64,000 bases of DNA from Paenibacillus doosanensis (GCF_025060755.1 NZ_JANYUY010000026.1:40632-104631); one strand, 5' to 3'; shown: positions 51,161 to 60,206, counted from the stretch's first letter. A program made the numbers and translations. The notes: a model not told the origin generated them from the sequence alone.

Positions 51161-51390
51161 GATACGATACTTCGTTAACCGCATTCGCGGCTATTTCTCC
51201 CGTTCTCTCCCTGCTTAATGCTCCACCCTTATTTTTCCACGGAATCATAAAATCAAGGCTAATCTCCAAACGACAAAGGAGATGACAATAATGCCATCTC
51301 CCCGTCACAAATCTAGTACATATGTGGTCTTACGCTGATTCATTAGATGCGAAGGTTGAGTTATGTAATGATAAGATCCGCTTATTCGGC

Positions 51391-52479
51391 TTACTCGCCT
51401 TCGGGCCAGTGAATCCACTGTTGCAGGTAGCCCTGCTCGTACAGCGCCTTGATCGTAATGATGAGAACCGGGGAGAGAATCAGCCCGGCCACGCCGAACA
51501 AGGACAACGAAATGATCATGAAAGACAGCATCGTGAACGCCGAGACGCCGAGCGAATCCCCCGTAATTTTGGGCTCCATAATCTGCCTCACCAGAATCAC
51601 CACGATTAACAGCGCGGCCAGCCATATGGCGAGCACCGTCTGGCCTACGACGAACAAATAGATGATCCATGGAATGAACAAGGTCGAGACGCCGAGCAGC
51701 GGCAGCACATCGAATATGGCGGACAGCAGGGCGATAGAGAATGAATTTTTTACGCCCAGAATCATCAGCGCCACAAAAATGACGATGAACGTCAGGCTAA
51801 TTAGCTTCGCCTGCGCTTTGACATAGCCGACGATGCCCTTCAGCACGTTGTCCTTCAGGAAAGTGAAGGCCGCCTTGAACGTTTTGGGGGTATGGTCCCG
51901 CGCCGCTTTTTTCCACGATTCGATCTCGATGCTAAGGAAGTAAGCCAGGATGATAGCGATGACGAAATTGACGACAAAGGTCGAGAAGCTGGTCAGCATC
52001 GTAAACATGCCGGTCAGCAGCTGCCCCGCCCATGTGGTCAGCTTCTGCGTAATTTCCGTGGAATACTCGGTAATTTTCTGCACAACATCGTCGGGCAGCG
52101 CAGGCATCGTCTCCAGACGGTCGTGCAGAAACTGCGTTTTCAGCACGATTTGGTTTTGCAGTATGGCCGAATATTCGGGCAGCTTGTCCTTCAGGTTGAG
52201 CAGCTGGCTTGTGAAGATGACGCCGGCCCCTGTGATGACCCCGAGGATGACAAGAATAAAGACGATGGTGGAGATGGCCGAGGCTATGCTCTTGGCGAGT
52301 CCTTTGCTCCGCAGGAAGCGAGCCAGCGGCTCGATGATCCAATAAACGATAAACGCGAGAAAAATTGGCGTGGCGATGCCGTACAAATAGCTGAACAACA
52401 ACATGAACAAATAAACGGTCAGCAGCAGCAGCGCAATGTCAAATACGGTTCTCCAATACTTCTGGTAAAACGCTATCAT
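51391..52479 (-). CDS. AI-2E family permease, YtvI-like
   Basis: 362 residues with about eight membrane segments: two near the N-terminus, a soluble middle (about 100-165), then a helical bundle with AIFDVLPLLGVSTLFIPWIIYLFVVGQTVLAIWL, VRQIMEPKITGDSLGVS and the end PVLIITIKALYEQG. This matches the AI-2E/YtvI group linked to sporulation in Bacillus. Transport substrate unknown. It begins 23 nt after the hxlR stop and is probably co-transcribed with it. Confidence 0.82.
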   Translation of the reverse strand: MIAFYQKYWRTVFDIALLLLTVYLFMLLFSYLYGIATPIFLAFIVYWIIEPLARFLRSKGLAKSIASAISTIVFILVILGVITGAGVIFTSQLLNLKDKLPEYSAILQNQIVLKTQFLHDRLETMPALPDDVVQKITEYSTEITQKLTTWAGQLLTGMFTMLTSFSTFVVNFVIAIILAYFLSIEIESWKKAARDHTPKTFKAAFTFLKDNVLKGIVGYVKAQAKLISLTFIVIFVALMILGVKNSFSIALLSAIFDVLPLLGVSTLFIPWIIYLFVVGQTVLAIWLAALLIVVILVRQIMEPKITGDSLGVSAFTMLSFMIISLSLFGVAGLILSPVLIITIKALYEQGYLQQWIHWPEGE

Positions 52480-52502
52480 GCATACACCTCGTCAAGGGAA
52501 AA

Positions 52503-52865
52503 TTAGGACCACTTGGCGGCCCAAAGTTTCATCGCTTTCAAAATCGGGTGAAGATCATGTCCCTTGGGCGTTAACGTATATTCTACGGTGACGGGTACGG
52601 TGGGGTAAGCGGTTCGCTCCAGCACGCCTTCTTCCTCCAGGTGGCGCAGCGTTTCGGTCAGCGATTTGGGACTGATCGATTTGATTCGCTTTTGCAGCTC
52701 GCCGAAGCGTTTGGTTCCGTCGAACAATTCCCGAAGGACGAGGAACGACCATTTGCCGCCTATTGCATCCAGCGTTTTTTCGATGGAGCATTCGATGTGA
52801 GTGGGTTGTTTAGGGATGTAGTTGCTCGAAACGGCCTTGTTGGCTTGGCTTTCAGGTACAGACAT
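52503..52865 (-). CDS. HxlR (DUF24) family regulator
   Basis: 120 residues. CSIEKTLDAIGGKWSFLVLRELFDGTKRFGELQKRIKSISPKSLTETLRHLEEEGVLERTAYPTVPVTVEYTLTPKG is the full winged helix of the HxlR family, with the redox Cys near the start of the domain. AAAGGATGG precedes the ATG. Such proteins sense quinones, aldehydes or disulfide stress. An upstream TTACC-CATGAG-type inverted repeat could serve for autoregulation. Confidence 0.9.
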   Translation of the reverse strand: MSVPESQANKAVSSNYIPKQPTHIECSIEKTLDAIGGKWSFLVLRELFDGTKRFGELQKRIKSISPKSLTETLRHLEEEGVLERTAYPTVPVTVEYTLTPKGHDLHPILKAMKLWAAKWS

Positions 52866-52896
52866 GACGAACCATCCTTTCCCTTACATATATTAA

Positions 52897-52910
52897 TTAC
52901 CATGAGGTAA
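52897..52910. promoter_or_regulatory. Operator-like inverted repeat upstream of hxlR
   Basis: TTACC and GGTAA arms separated by four nt (TTACCATGAGGTAA), 32 nt before the hxlR start. AAGCAAGT next to it may extend the site. Confidence 0.45.
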
Positions 52911-53159
52911 GCAAGTATCCAAAGTGCATTAACGCGACGATGGCCCCGCTACTATCCCCCGTTATTATCCATAGTAATGAAGAAACTGTAAAATAGCAAG
53001 CTTCCCGCGGCGCAGGCTTCGCAGAGAAGCCTTCCGCGGGGTTCGACGACCGACCGCCGACCGCCGCGCAGCGCCGCAACGCGCGCCGAGCGCTGCGCAT
53101 GGGGACGGTAGATGCAGGCTGGGCCTGCCGGAGAGCCGGCATTAGGGAGCTGACCTTAG
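52911..53159. other. GC-rich, hairpin-rich spacer
   Basis: About 250 nt without a supported gene between hxlR and the LysR gene. It holds GCGCAGCGC paired with GCGCTGCGC (about 53075-53099) and CCCGCGG paired with CCGCGGG (about 53007-53040). These could be terminators for the LysR gene on the minus strand, though no T-tract is visible. Confidence 0.4.
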
Positions 53160-54080
53160 CTACCCGGCGTTACCATCGTTACCGGCGTCCAGGCTTAGCA
53201 TCTGCTCCTTGGCGAAGGCAAGGAACTGTCCGGCCGACGGAGACAGCTCTTCGCCGGAACGGCGGCAGACCGCGATGGGGTTGGCAAGCCGAACCCCGTC
53301 GACCTGCACTCGCGCGACGGCGCCCTGCCGGATATATTCGCTTACCTCCAGCGCGGACAGGAGGTTCGCTCCGTAGCCGGCCATCACGGCGCGGATCGTT
53401 TCATTCGGGCCGTTGAACTGGAGTCCGACGCGCGGGGGCGCGAGATTGTGAAGACGGCAGAGCGCCAGCAGCTTCTCCCGGGTCGAGCTGCCTTCCTCGC
53501 GGACGATGAACGGCTCCTTCATCATCTCGGCGAGGGAGACGAGGGCTCCGGCCAGCCGGTGTCCTGCGGGAACGACGAACCATAGCTCGTCCTCGAGCAG
53601 TTCCTCCCGCGTTACGCCCGCCGGCGCTTCCTTGCTGCCGCCGATCACGGCCAGATCGGCTTCGTAATGCAGCAGCTTCTCATAGGCGCTGCGCGAGTTC
53701 GCCGTCGTGAGCGTCAGTTCGATGCGCTCATGAAGCTGCTTGAAGGCGGCCATCCATCCCGGCAGCAAATGGTTAGCCGGGAGGTAGGTCGCCGCAATCC
53801 GCAGCTTGCCTTGGACGCCCTGCCGGTAATCGGCTATTCTGGCGTCCATTTCCTGCTCCAGCGCGAACAGCTTGGCGGCGCAGCCATGCAGCATCTCGCC
53901 GGCCTCGGTGAGCCGGATGCCCCTGCCCTGGGAGGCGAGCAGGGCTACGCCCAGCTCCTGCTCCAGATTGCGGATTTGCGCGGTGACGGCGGGCTGGCTA
54001 ATATGCAGCGCTTCCGCAGCCCGCGTCACACTGCCCCGGCTGGCCGCCTCGTAAAAAAGCTTCAAGGCGTGCAAATTCAT
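53160..54080 (-). CDS. LysR family regulator, CysL/YwfK-like
   Basis: 306 residues. N-terminal HTH (LHALKLFYEAASRGSVTRAAEALHISQPAVTAQIRNLEQELG) and a substrate-binding domain with ATYLPANHLLPGWMAAFKQLHERIELTL and IVREEGSSTREKLLALC. GGAGGCG precedes the ATG. It is divergent from the threonine-synthase-like gene across 137 nt of AT-rich DNA and may regulate it. Confidence 0.88.
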   Translation of the reverse strand: MNLHALKLFYEAASRGSVTRAAEALHISQPAVTAQIRNLEQELGVALLASQGRGIRLTEAGEMLHGCAAKLFALEQEMDARIADYRQGVQGKLRIAATYLPANHLLPGWMAAFKQLHERIELTLTTANSRSAYEKLLHYEADLAVIGGSKEAPAGVTREELLEDELWFVVPAGHRLAGALVSLAEMMKEPFIVREEGSSTREKLLALCRLHNLAPPRVGLQFNGPNETIRAVMAGYGANLLSALEVSEYIRQGAVARVQVDGVRLANPIAVCRRSGEELSPSAGQFLAFAKEQMLSLDAGNDGNAG

Positions 54081-54217
54081 AGGATCGCCTCCTTGATTTC
54101 AATTCATAAATTAATTTTATATAAACTAAGATTACATATATTAGATTTATGCTTGAATCTCCTTTATTGTAATTCGTAAGCGATAGAAACTCAATTCGTA
54201 TTGGAGGCTGGCTTACG

Positions 54218-55498
54218 ATGACATTCGAATGTGTAGATTGCGGCAAAGTATTATCGTCGGAGCAGGTGAACAACCCGTTTTTATGTCCGTGCGGAGGGCT
54301 TCTGGACATGGCGCATGATTTCCGGGGCATGGACGCCGAGCGGCTGAAGCAATTATTCGACCGCAGGCTGGCGGAGAGAATGACTCCTTATGCCGGCGGT
54401 GTATGGAGATATAAGGAGCTGATTGCTCCGGAGCTGCCGGAATCCTTTATCACGACGAAGTATGAGGGCAACACCGGCCTGTACGATTCGGCGCCGACGG
54501 CAGCCTATGCGGGAGTGCGCCGGCTGCTGCTCAAGGCGCAGAGCGAGAATCCGAGCGGCTCGTTCAAGGATAACGGCATGACCGTGGCCGTCTCGCACGG
54601 GCGCTCGCTCGGCTATACGAAATTTACGTGCACCTCCACCGGCAATACGTCCTCTTCGCTGGCGATGTATGCCGCGCTGGCCGGCTGCTCGTCCTACGTG
54701 CTGCTGCCGGACAGAGATATATCGATGAATAAGGTGCTGCAGACGCTGGCATACGGCGCGAGCCTGCTCTCTTTTCGCGGCACTTATGATGACGGTATCC
54801 GCTTCAGCGAAGAGCATAGCGAGGCGCTGGGGCTGTATGTCTGCAATTCGATCAATCCCTTTCGGATCGAAGGGCAGAAAAGCATTATTTTCGAAACGGC
54901 GCACCAGCTCGGCTGGAAGCTGCCCGACTGGATCGTCCTGCCCGGCGGGGCGCTCAGCAACGCGACCGCGCTGGGTAAAGGCTTGCGAGAGCTGAAGCAG
55001 CTCGGCTTTATCGATAAGCTGCCGCGGGTGGCCGTCGTTCAGGCGGAAGGAGCGAGTCCCTTCCACCGGATGGTCGCCGCGGAGGCGGCCCAGCTTGTCG
55101 CGGAGCCGCAGCCTCGCACCAGAGCGAGCGCGCTGAACATCGGCAACCCGCCCAGCTGGAAAAAGGCGCTGCGCTATACGATCCGGCCGACCGGCGGCGT
55201 CACGGTCTCCGTCTCTGACCGGGAGATTATGGACGCCAAGGCTGTTATCGACCGCAGCGGCATCGGCTGCGAGCCTGCCTCCGCCGCATCGGTAGCGGGG
55301 CTGAAGAAGCTGGTCGGCGAGGGGACCGTCGGCGCCGACGAAACGGTCGTATGCCTGTTGACCGGCCATCTTCTCAAAGATACGGATGCGGTTCGGGAGT
55401 ATCACCTGGATTCCGGGACGCGAGGGGCCTTTGCCAATGCTATCCATTCGGCGGAGCTTCAGCCGGAAGCGGTGCGCAAGCTGGTCTCGGAGTGCTGA
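54218..55498 (+). CDS. thrC: Threonine synthase
   Basis: 426 residues. The N-terminus has a zinc-ribbon-like set (CVDCGKVL ... CPCGG), as in one class of ThrC. The PLP enzyme core shows the Schiff-base lysine in NPSGSFKDNGMTVAV (about 110), STGNTSSSLAMYAALAG (phosphate loop) and VLPGGALSNATALGKGL. It converts O-phosphohomoserine to threonine. GGAGG lies ten nt before the ATG. It stands apart from hom and thrB here, so it may be a second copy, or act on another substrate under LysR control. Confidence 0.85.
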   Translation: MTFECVDCGKVLSSEQVNNPFLCPCGGLLDMAHDFRGMDAERLKQLFDRRLAERMTPYAGGVWRYKELIAPELPESFITTKYEGNTGLYDSAPTAAYAGVRRLLLKAQSENPSGSFKDNGMTVAVSHGRSLGYTKFTCTSTGNTSSSLAMYAALAGCSSYVLLPDRDISMNKVLQTLAYGASLLSFRGTYDDGIRFSEEHSEALGLYVCNSINPFRIEGQKSIIFETAHQLGWKLPDWIVLPGGALSNATALGKGLRELKQLGFIDKLPRVAVVQAEGASPFHRMVAAEAAQLVAEPQPRTRASALNIGNPPSWKKALRYTIRPTGGVTVSVSDREIMDAKAVIDRSGIGCEPASAASVAGLKKLVGEGTVGADETVVCLLTGHLLKDTDAVREYHLDSGTRGAFANAIHSAELQPEAVRKLVSEC

Positions 55499-55580
55499 AG
55501 AAAACCGCTTCAGCGGGTTGCTTTCCCGGACAGGTTTCTTTACAATAAGGAGAAAACCAACAGTGGGAGATGTCATATAG

Positions 55581-55883
55581 ATGAACTGCAAAATTTCGCG
55601 CAACGCCGCAAAAATGCTTTTGGCTGAATTGGAGAAAGAAGAAAACAAGGATCTGAAGCTTCGCGTATACATTACGCACAGCCATGGCGACCACGCCCAC
55701 TACGGGATGAGTCTCGATACGCCTACGGACAAGGATGAAGTAGTCAGCACGGACAAAAACATCGACGTCATTTTGCAGAAGGACGAGCCGCTGCTCGACG
55801 GCGTGCGCATCGATTATTTCTACACACCGGAAGAAGGCTTTGCGGTAACCAATCCTAGCAAGGGGAACCACGGCGACCACTAA
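55581..55883 (+). CDS. HesB/IscA-like protein lacking cluster cysteines
   Basis: 100 residues. The beta-rich HesB fold is seen in ISRNAAKMLLAELEKEE, LKLRVYITHSHGDHAHYGMSLD and DGVRIDYFYTPEEGFAVTNPSK. A-type carriers need Cys residues in the middle and in a C-terminal CGCG; here the only Cys is at position 3 and the end reads KGNHGDH. It therefore probably does not carry Fe-S clusters in the classical way. It lies 37 nt before the DUF1450 gene. Confidence 0.78.
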   Translation: MNCKISRNAAKMLLAELEKEENKDLKLRVYITHSHGDHAHYGMSLDTPTDKDEVVSTDKNIDVILQKDEPLLDGVRIDYFYTPEEGFAVTNPSKGNHGDH

Positions 55884-55919
55884 GCCGCCTGCGGTTACGA
55901 AAGGATCTGGTTTTGGGCA

Positions 55920-56153
55920 ATGGCTAACGATATACGCGTTTGCGATAAATGCAAGCATATGAAAATGAAAACCGCCGTATCGAAGCTTCAGAAGCTGGCC
56001 CCCGACGCCGACATTAAAGTGGGATGCAAATCCTACTGCGGGCCTTGTTCGCGGTTCGCCTTTATTTTTATTAACGGGCGTTATGTGACGGGAGCTACGG
56101 AGGACGAAGCGATCGAGAAGGCGAAGAAATACGTGAAGAAAGTATCCGGATAG
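55920..56153 (+). CDS. DUF1450 (YuzB-like) protein
   Basis: 77 residues. Two CxxC pairs (VCDKCKHM and GCKSYCGPCSRF) and the C-terminal FIFINGRYVTGATEDEAIEKAKKYVKK fit DUF1450, a thioredoxin-like small family. It could bind metal or take part in thiol redox work. Shares a transcript with the HesB-like gene and ends before a perfect terminator. Confidence 0.85.
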   Translation: MANDIRVCDKCKHMKMKTAVSKLQKLAPDADIKVGCKSYCGPCSRFAFIFINGRYVTGATEDEAIEKAKKYVKKVSG

Positions 56154-56260
56154 GCCGCTGTGCTTGCAAGTTGAGGCGGAATGCCGCGGGCGGGCGGGAA
56201 TCCCCCAATCCCGTTGAACAAGAGGCTGCACGCCATGCATACAATGACCGGACATGTAAG

Positions 56261-56294
56261 AAGCGTTTAGTCTGCGGACTAAACGCTTTTTTTG
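56261..56294 (+). terminator. Terminator of the DUF1450 gene
   Basis: Perfect 12-bp stem AAGCGTTTAGTC-TGCG-GACTAAACGCTT followed by five T. Repeat copy 2 begins directly behind it. Confidence 0.92.
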
Positions 56295-56296
56295 TT

Positions 56297-56465
56297 GTTT
56301 AAGAAATGATGCGCAGCCATATCCTGTGGAAATCCGTGGGCTCCCCCGAAAGGAATGCCTACCCATAGAACGATCCCAGAGGAATGGTTAGACGCCGATC
56401 CAGCTTAGGCTGGATGCGGACGGAATAAGCTTCAGAGCATCACGTCACTTTTGGGGGATTTGTTC
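56297..56465 (+). repeat. Dispersed 169-nt element, copy 2
   Basis: Starts GTTTAAGAAATGATGCGCAG and ends GGGGGATTTGTTC. Full length, highly similar to copy 3 (61144-61312) with no length change, and to copy 1 apart from two deletions. CCCCCGAAAG near the start could pair with CTTTTGGGGG near the end, while GATGC at the start could pair with GCATC near the end. No ORF. Confidence 0.88.
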
Positions 56466-56569
56466 ACAGTTTTATAAATTTCGGGGCTCCCCGCAAAGTA
56501 CCTGAATCAGCTTCGTGGGGCTATTTACGGGAACGGCAGGACCCAGCGATATAAAGATCCCGGGGGGGT

Positions 56570-57373
56570 CTAACCCAATCTCGAATAAGGCAAATTTAAA
56601 AGCGCAGGGGCTTTATCGGGAAAATCGGTAAGGCCTAAGCGGAAGCTGTATTCTTTGATCTGAAAATGAAGCTGACAATGTTCATCGCTTTCATAAGGGA
56701 TGCCTTTTGCAGTTAAATTGGTTTTGACCTTTTCAATAAAATCGAGACTGCTTATCCCAAAGCTTACGTTCATCGTCGGCGGTAAGGCGGTCATGGCAAT
56801 AGGAATCCATTTTCGCTGCTTCGAAGCAATAACCGCATGCGCCGTCCCCCCGATTGCAAAGGTAAAATTATCATATACTTTGGCGAGGCTGAAATTAAAA
56901 AGTTCGACTAACAACGCTCTAAAGTCGGCCACACTGTCCACCGGGAACCCGACCTCTCTGAGATACAATATTTTCAGCTCTCCGCAAGGAGTCAGTATTC
57001 CTTCTGTAATGTAATTATGAGCAATGATTTCCAATAAATTGCCGTCGCCATCTCGAAAGTAAACATTCAGCCCGGTTTCAAAATCGTCAATGATCCTGCC
57101 GTTCGGCCATTTTAGAAGGGTAACATTCCCCGTACGTTGCAGCCAGTCGACTACGTTGTTAAAGTCAGAGTAAGGGACCTCGAATGCAAAATGGGCCGGA
57201 GCCAACGGTTCAGCAGCCTCCTTAAAAGATAATGTAAAGTATTCGGCCGGTTGGAGAAGGATCTCATGGTCGGACTCGTAAACGACAGGGAAGCGCAGCT
57301 GTTCGTGATAAAATTGTTTAACGCCTCGAATCGAAACCGTTTGTAATTGAAGCTGGGAGAAGTGAGTTATCAT
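56570..57373 (-). CDS. VOC (glyoxalase/bleomycin-resistance fold) protein, two-domain
   Basis: 267 residues with two VOC halves: LQTVSIRGVKQFYHEQLRFPVVYES ... HFAFEVPYSDFNNVVDWL ... VYFRDGDGNLLEIIAHN, then LREVGFPVDSVADFRALLVELFNFSLAKVYDN ... FGISSLDFIEKVKTNLTAKGI. His, Glu and Asp ligands in the first half suggest a metal site. The ATG lies upstream of AT-rich promoter DNA shared with the divergent phytase-like gene. Substrate unknown. Confidence 0.8.
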   Translation of the reverse strand: MITHFSQLQLQTVSIRGVKQFYHEQLRFPVVYESDHEILLQPAEYFTLSFKEAAEPLAPAHFAFEVPYSDFNNVVDWLQRTGNVTLLKWPNGRIIDDFETGLNVYFRDGDGNLLEIIAHNYITEGILTPCGELKILYLREVGFPVDSVADFRALLVELFNFSLAKVYDNFTFAIGGTAHAVIASKQRKWIPIAMTALPPTMNVSFGISSLDFIEKVKTNLTAKGIPYESDEHCQLHFQIKEYSFRLGLTDFPDKAPALLNLPYSRLG

Positions 57374-57596
57374 GGAAGGTGCACTCCTTTCCGGAATTAA
57401 ATGGGTGAGATGATTGTAACCAATAAAAGGATATAGGTCTAATATATAATAGTATTCTGTTTATAGGTTATAACTATATATCAATCGTTTCACAGGTTGC
57501 TTTACCATTTTTTAAAATTCCGATGACATTCCGCAAACGTTCCTCTCTTATGCTGAAAGAGGATACAGTCGTTATTTCACTGGGGGGAACGAATCG

Positions 57597-59084
57597 ATGA
57601 AACATGGGATGAAAAAAAGAAAATGGATGATCGCGACACTTGCGCTTTGCGCGTTGGCGGGCGCGTCGTCGGTTCAGGCGGCGCAGTCGCAGCTGGAGGC
57701 GCAAGCCGTGAAATTCAATGTGTTTTCGAACGGACAAGCCGTTTCGATGGATAAGGAGCCTGTCGTGATCGACGGCAGCACGTATGTGCCGCTGCGCGCG
57801 ATCGGCGAGGCGCTCGGCAAGCAGGTGGAATGGAACGAATGGACTCAATCGATCCGTCTGAAAGACCAGCCGAAGGTTGCCGCAGTGCATGAATGGAAAA
57901 ATCCGCCCGAGCTGACAGGAAGCATCAAGGAAGGGGGATTCTCGGGACTGCTGCATATGCCCGGCGATCCGGAGGACGTCTTCTACACGCTGGCAGACCG
58001 CGGGCCGAACGGCGAATTCGGCAAGGACAAGCTTCGCACCTTCCCGGACGACACGTACGTTCCGAGAATGTACAAGATCAAGGCGGCCAACGGCACGATC
58101 GAGATGCTGGAGACGATCAAGCTGCATTTGCCCGACGGCAGAAAAGACGTATATACCGGTACGTCCGATGTCACAGGCATGCCGAATTTACAAGAAGGCG
58201 ACGAGGTGCCTTACGACGGTACCGGAACGAAGAAGCTGGGCTATGACCCGGACGGCTTGGACCTTGAAGGCATCGCCTACAGCCCGAGCGACGACACATT
58301 CTGGCTGTCCGACGAATACCGCCCTTCGATTTTGCAGGTGAAGCGGGACGGAACGATCTTGGGCCGTTATGTGCCGCAAGGGGCCAAGGACAAGCTGCTG
58401 GCTGCCGGAGCGCAGACGGATATTTACGATATTTTGCCTGCGGCTTACAACAACCGCATCGCCAACCGCGGCTTCGAGGGCGTGACGATTTCTCCGGACG
58501 GCCGGTATTTGTACACCTCGATTCAAAGCCCGATGGCCGTTCCCGATCAGAAAACCGGGGAAAAATCGCGCAACCTGCGCATTCTCAAGATGGATTTGAG
58601 CAGCAAAACGGTCGTCGGAGAATACTTGTATATTGCCGAGGACGCCTCGATGTTCCGGAATGTGAAGCAAAAAGATATTGTCATCAGCGACTTGTCGGCG
58701 TTAAGCCAAGATACGGTGCTGGTTGACGAGCGCGATAAAAACGCCGGCGACGAAGCGCAGCTGAAGCGAATTTATAAAGCGGACTTTTCCAAAGCGACGA
58801 ATCTGTTAGGAACTGCCGACAGCGAGCAAGCGGAGGCGCTGAGCATCGAGCAGCTGAAGGCGAAGGGCATCGCGCCTGTGAGCAAGGAATTGGTCGTAGA
58901 TGTAGCCAAGCTCGGTTATCCGCATGAGAAGCTGGAAGGGCTCGCTGTCGTCAACGAACATACGATCGCGGTTGTCAACGACAATGATTTCGGCGTGGAC
59001 GGCTACGACGAGCAAGGCCAGCTGCAGGTCAATCAGAATCCGACGCAAATGTATGTTATCACGGTGAACGAGGAATTAAAGTAA
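57597..59084 (+). CDS. Secreted esterase-like phytase domain protein with copper-amine-oxidase-type stalk domain
   Basis: 495 residues. A signal peptide (KKRKWMIATLALCALAGASSVQA) precedes a stalk domain of the copper-amine-oxidase N-terminal type (about 36-90, VVIDGSTYVPLRAIGEALGKQVEWNEWTQSIRLK), common in paenibacilli. The rest is a beta-propeller of the esterase-like phytase family (FSGLLHMPGDPEDVFYTLADRGPNG, GLDLEGIAYSPSDDTFWLSDEYRPSI, NRGFEGVTISPDGRYLYTSIQSP). It probably works in the cell wall space as a phosphoesterase. Strong terminator after it. Confidence 0.88.
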   Translation: MKHGMKKRKWMIATLALCALAGASSVQAAQSQLEAQAVKFNVFSNGQAVSMDKEPVVIDGSTYVPLRAIGEALGKQVEWNEWTQSIRLKDQPKVAAVHEWKNPPELTGSIKEGGFSGLLHMPGDPEDVFYTLADRGPNGEFGKDKLRTFPDDTYVPRMYKIKAANGTIEMLETIKLHLPDGRKDVYTGTSDVTGMPNLQEGDEVPYDGTGTKKLGYDPDGLDLEGIAYSPSDDTFWLSDEYRPSILQVKRDGTILGRYVPQGAKDKLLAAGAQTDIYDILPAAYNNRIANRGFEGVTISPDGRYLYTSIQSPMAVPDQKTGEKSRNLRILKMDLSSKTVVGEYLYIAEDASMFRNVKQKDIVISDLSALSQDTVLVDERDKNAGDEAQLKRIYKADFSKATNLLGTADSEQAEALSIEQLKAKGIAPVSKELVVDVAKLGYPHEKLEGLAVVNEHTIAVVNDNDFGVDGYDEQGQLQVNQNPTQMYVITVNEELK

Positions 59085-59103
59085 AACGGCTAATCGCCGA
59101 AAT

Positions 59104-59132
59104 CTCCTTGCCAGTAGGCAGGGAGTTTTTTT
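59104..59132 (+). terminator. Terminator of the phytase-like gene
   Basis: CTCCTTGCC-AGTA-GGCAGGGAG followed by seven T. Confidence 0.9.
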
Positions 59133-59222
59133 GCCGTAGAACAAGTCTTTGATATTAACTGCCGCCGAACGGAGCGCGGACATCTGGTAGACAGTGTCCG
59201 ATATACATTATCTCCCAAGCTG

Positions 59223-59268
59223 TAGGAGTTTGTCCGAAGGAGTACGTGGTTCATCGGACAGACTCCTA
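59223..59268. repeat. Inverted-repeat element, copy 2
   Basis: Arms TAGGAGTTTGTCCGA and TCGGACAGACTCCTA pair almost perfectly. The same arms are found at 3907-3951, while loop sequences differ. The stretch from here to the riboswitch (59269-59500) holds nothing else that I can support. Confidence 0.65.
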
Positions 59269-59503
59269 GGTCCATTGTCCGCGAGATATCCTGCTTGCGG
59301 ATTATGACGGCAGCCGCCGTTTGCGACCGGAGCCTATGTTGCGTTTGCGGGAAAATAGTTTGATCGTCGCGGCATTACGAGCCAGAAATGAGTCTAAAGT
59401 CCATGTAGACAGGCGAAAAATAGTCAATTAGCAACATGCATTCCGCTATGCGTATCTTATATGCTATTGTTGTCGTATTTTGTTACACGAATTGACAAAT
59501 TTC

Positions 59504-59600
59504 GAACTCGATAATGGCAAAGCAGGCGAAAGCCTGTGACGCAAAGCTATAGGGGCTATCGAACGGATCGGTCCGTTCTGCCAGCCAGCTGCCGAAGGAT
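59504..59600 (+). ncRNA. Cyclic di-GMP-I (GEMM) riboswitch
   Basis: The conserved core is clear: ATGGCAAAGC, a GAAA-capped hairpin (AGGCGAAAGCCT), GACGCAAAGC, then GGGGCTATC, a second arm, GCCAGCCAGCTGCCG. The GAAA tetraloop and GACGCAAAGC are the GEMM-I signature that binds c-di-GMP, with the second half closing the P3 arm and P1. A terminator-like stem GGACTCC/GGAGTC with a short T-tract follows at 59621-59651 and could be the expression platform for the gene at 59701. Confidence 0.9.
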
Positions 59601-59620
59601 CGGTGATACGCATATGCAGC

Positions 59621-59651
59621 GGACTCCCGCCGAGGCTACGAGGAGTCTTTT
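59621..59651 (+). terminator. Expression-platform terminator stem of the riboswitch
   Basis: GGACTCC pairs with GGAGTC, followed by TTTT. It sits 21 nt after the aptamer, so ligand binding could switch it. Confidence 0.55.
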
Positions 59652-59700
59652 CGATGTTTGTGGGATACGTCATTCAAGTAATGCGGAGGGTTGAAAGACG

Positions 59701-60000
59701 ATGTCTAACGAAGAGCGGGAGTTTATGACGAAGGAAGTTTTTTTTACGGTTATCGAAGGGAAGATGATCGGCGTTTATTTATCGAGCGAAGGCCCGAAAA
59801 TGTTTATGAATCAGGAAGTGTTCGACCTGCGTTACCCATGCTGGGACGTGGAGATGGTCATGGGGAAAAACAGCCATTTGCTGAGCTTTTACTGGTACGG
59901 CGAAGTGAAGTTCTCGTTTCGCTGCGGCTTTGTCAATGATTTGTTCTTGAGCCTGTACGATTATTTGAGCTGTAGATTGGAAACGAGAAGACTGGCTTAA
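59701..60000 (+). CDS. c-di-GMP-riboswitch-controlled protein of unknown function
   Basis: 99 residues. GGAGGG lies ten nt before the ATG. The composition is aromatic-rich (VFFTVIEGKMIGVYLSS, FDLRYPCWDVEMVMGK, LLSFYWYGEVKFSFRCGF), predicted beta strands then a C-terminal helix. I recognise no family. Being the first gene behind a GEMM-I riboswitch, it is part of the c-di-GMP regulon and may act in motility, adhesion or surface functions. Confidence 0.6.
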   Translation: MSNEEREFMTKEVFFTVIEGKMIGVYLSSEGPKMFMNQEVFDLRYPCWDVEMVMGKNSHLLSFYWYGEVKFSFRCGFVNDLFLSLYDYLSCRLETRRLA

Positions 60001-60206
60001 GCGGCGGGCAATCGAGCCGGGAGCCGGGTGCGGCGACAATGAGGGATGGGCTGCGGAGCGTTTTTATTTGCCCGTACGTGACACCAAGCGGGAGGCGTAA
60101 GCATACTATGCTTATCAAGAACGACCTGGGCATTCGCCCAGCGTTGCCACCATTGCTGCGAAGGCGGGCTCGGAAGGAGCGAAGCCGCCTGAAGGAGGAA
60201 AGCTCC

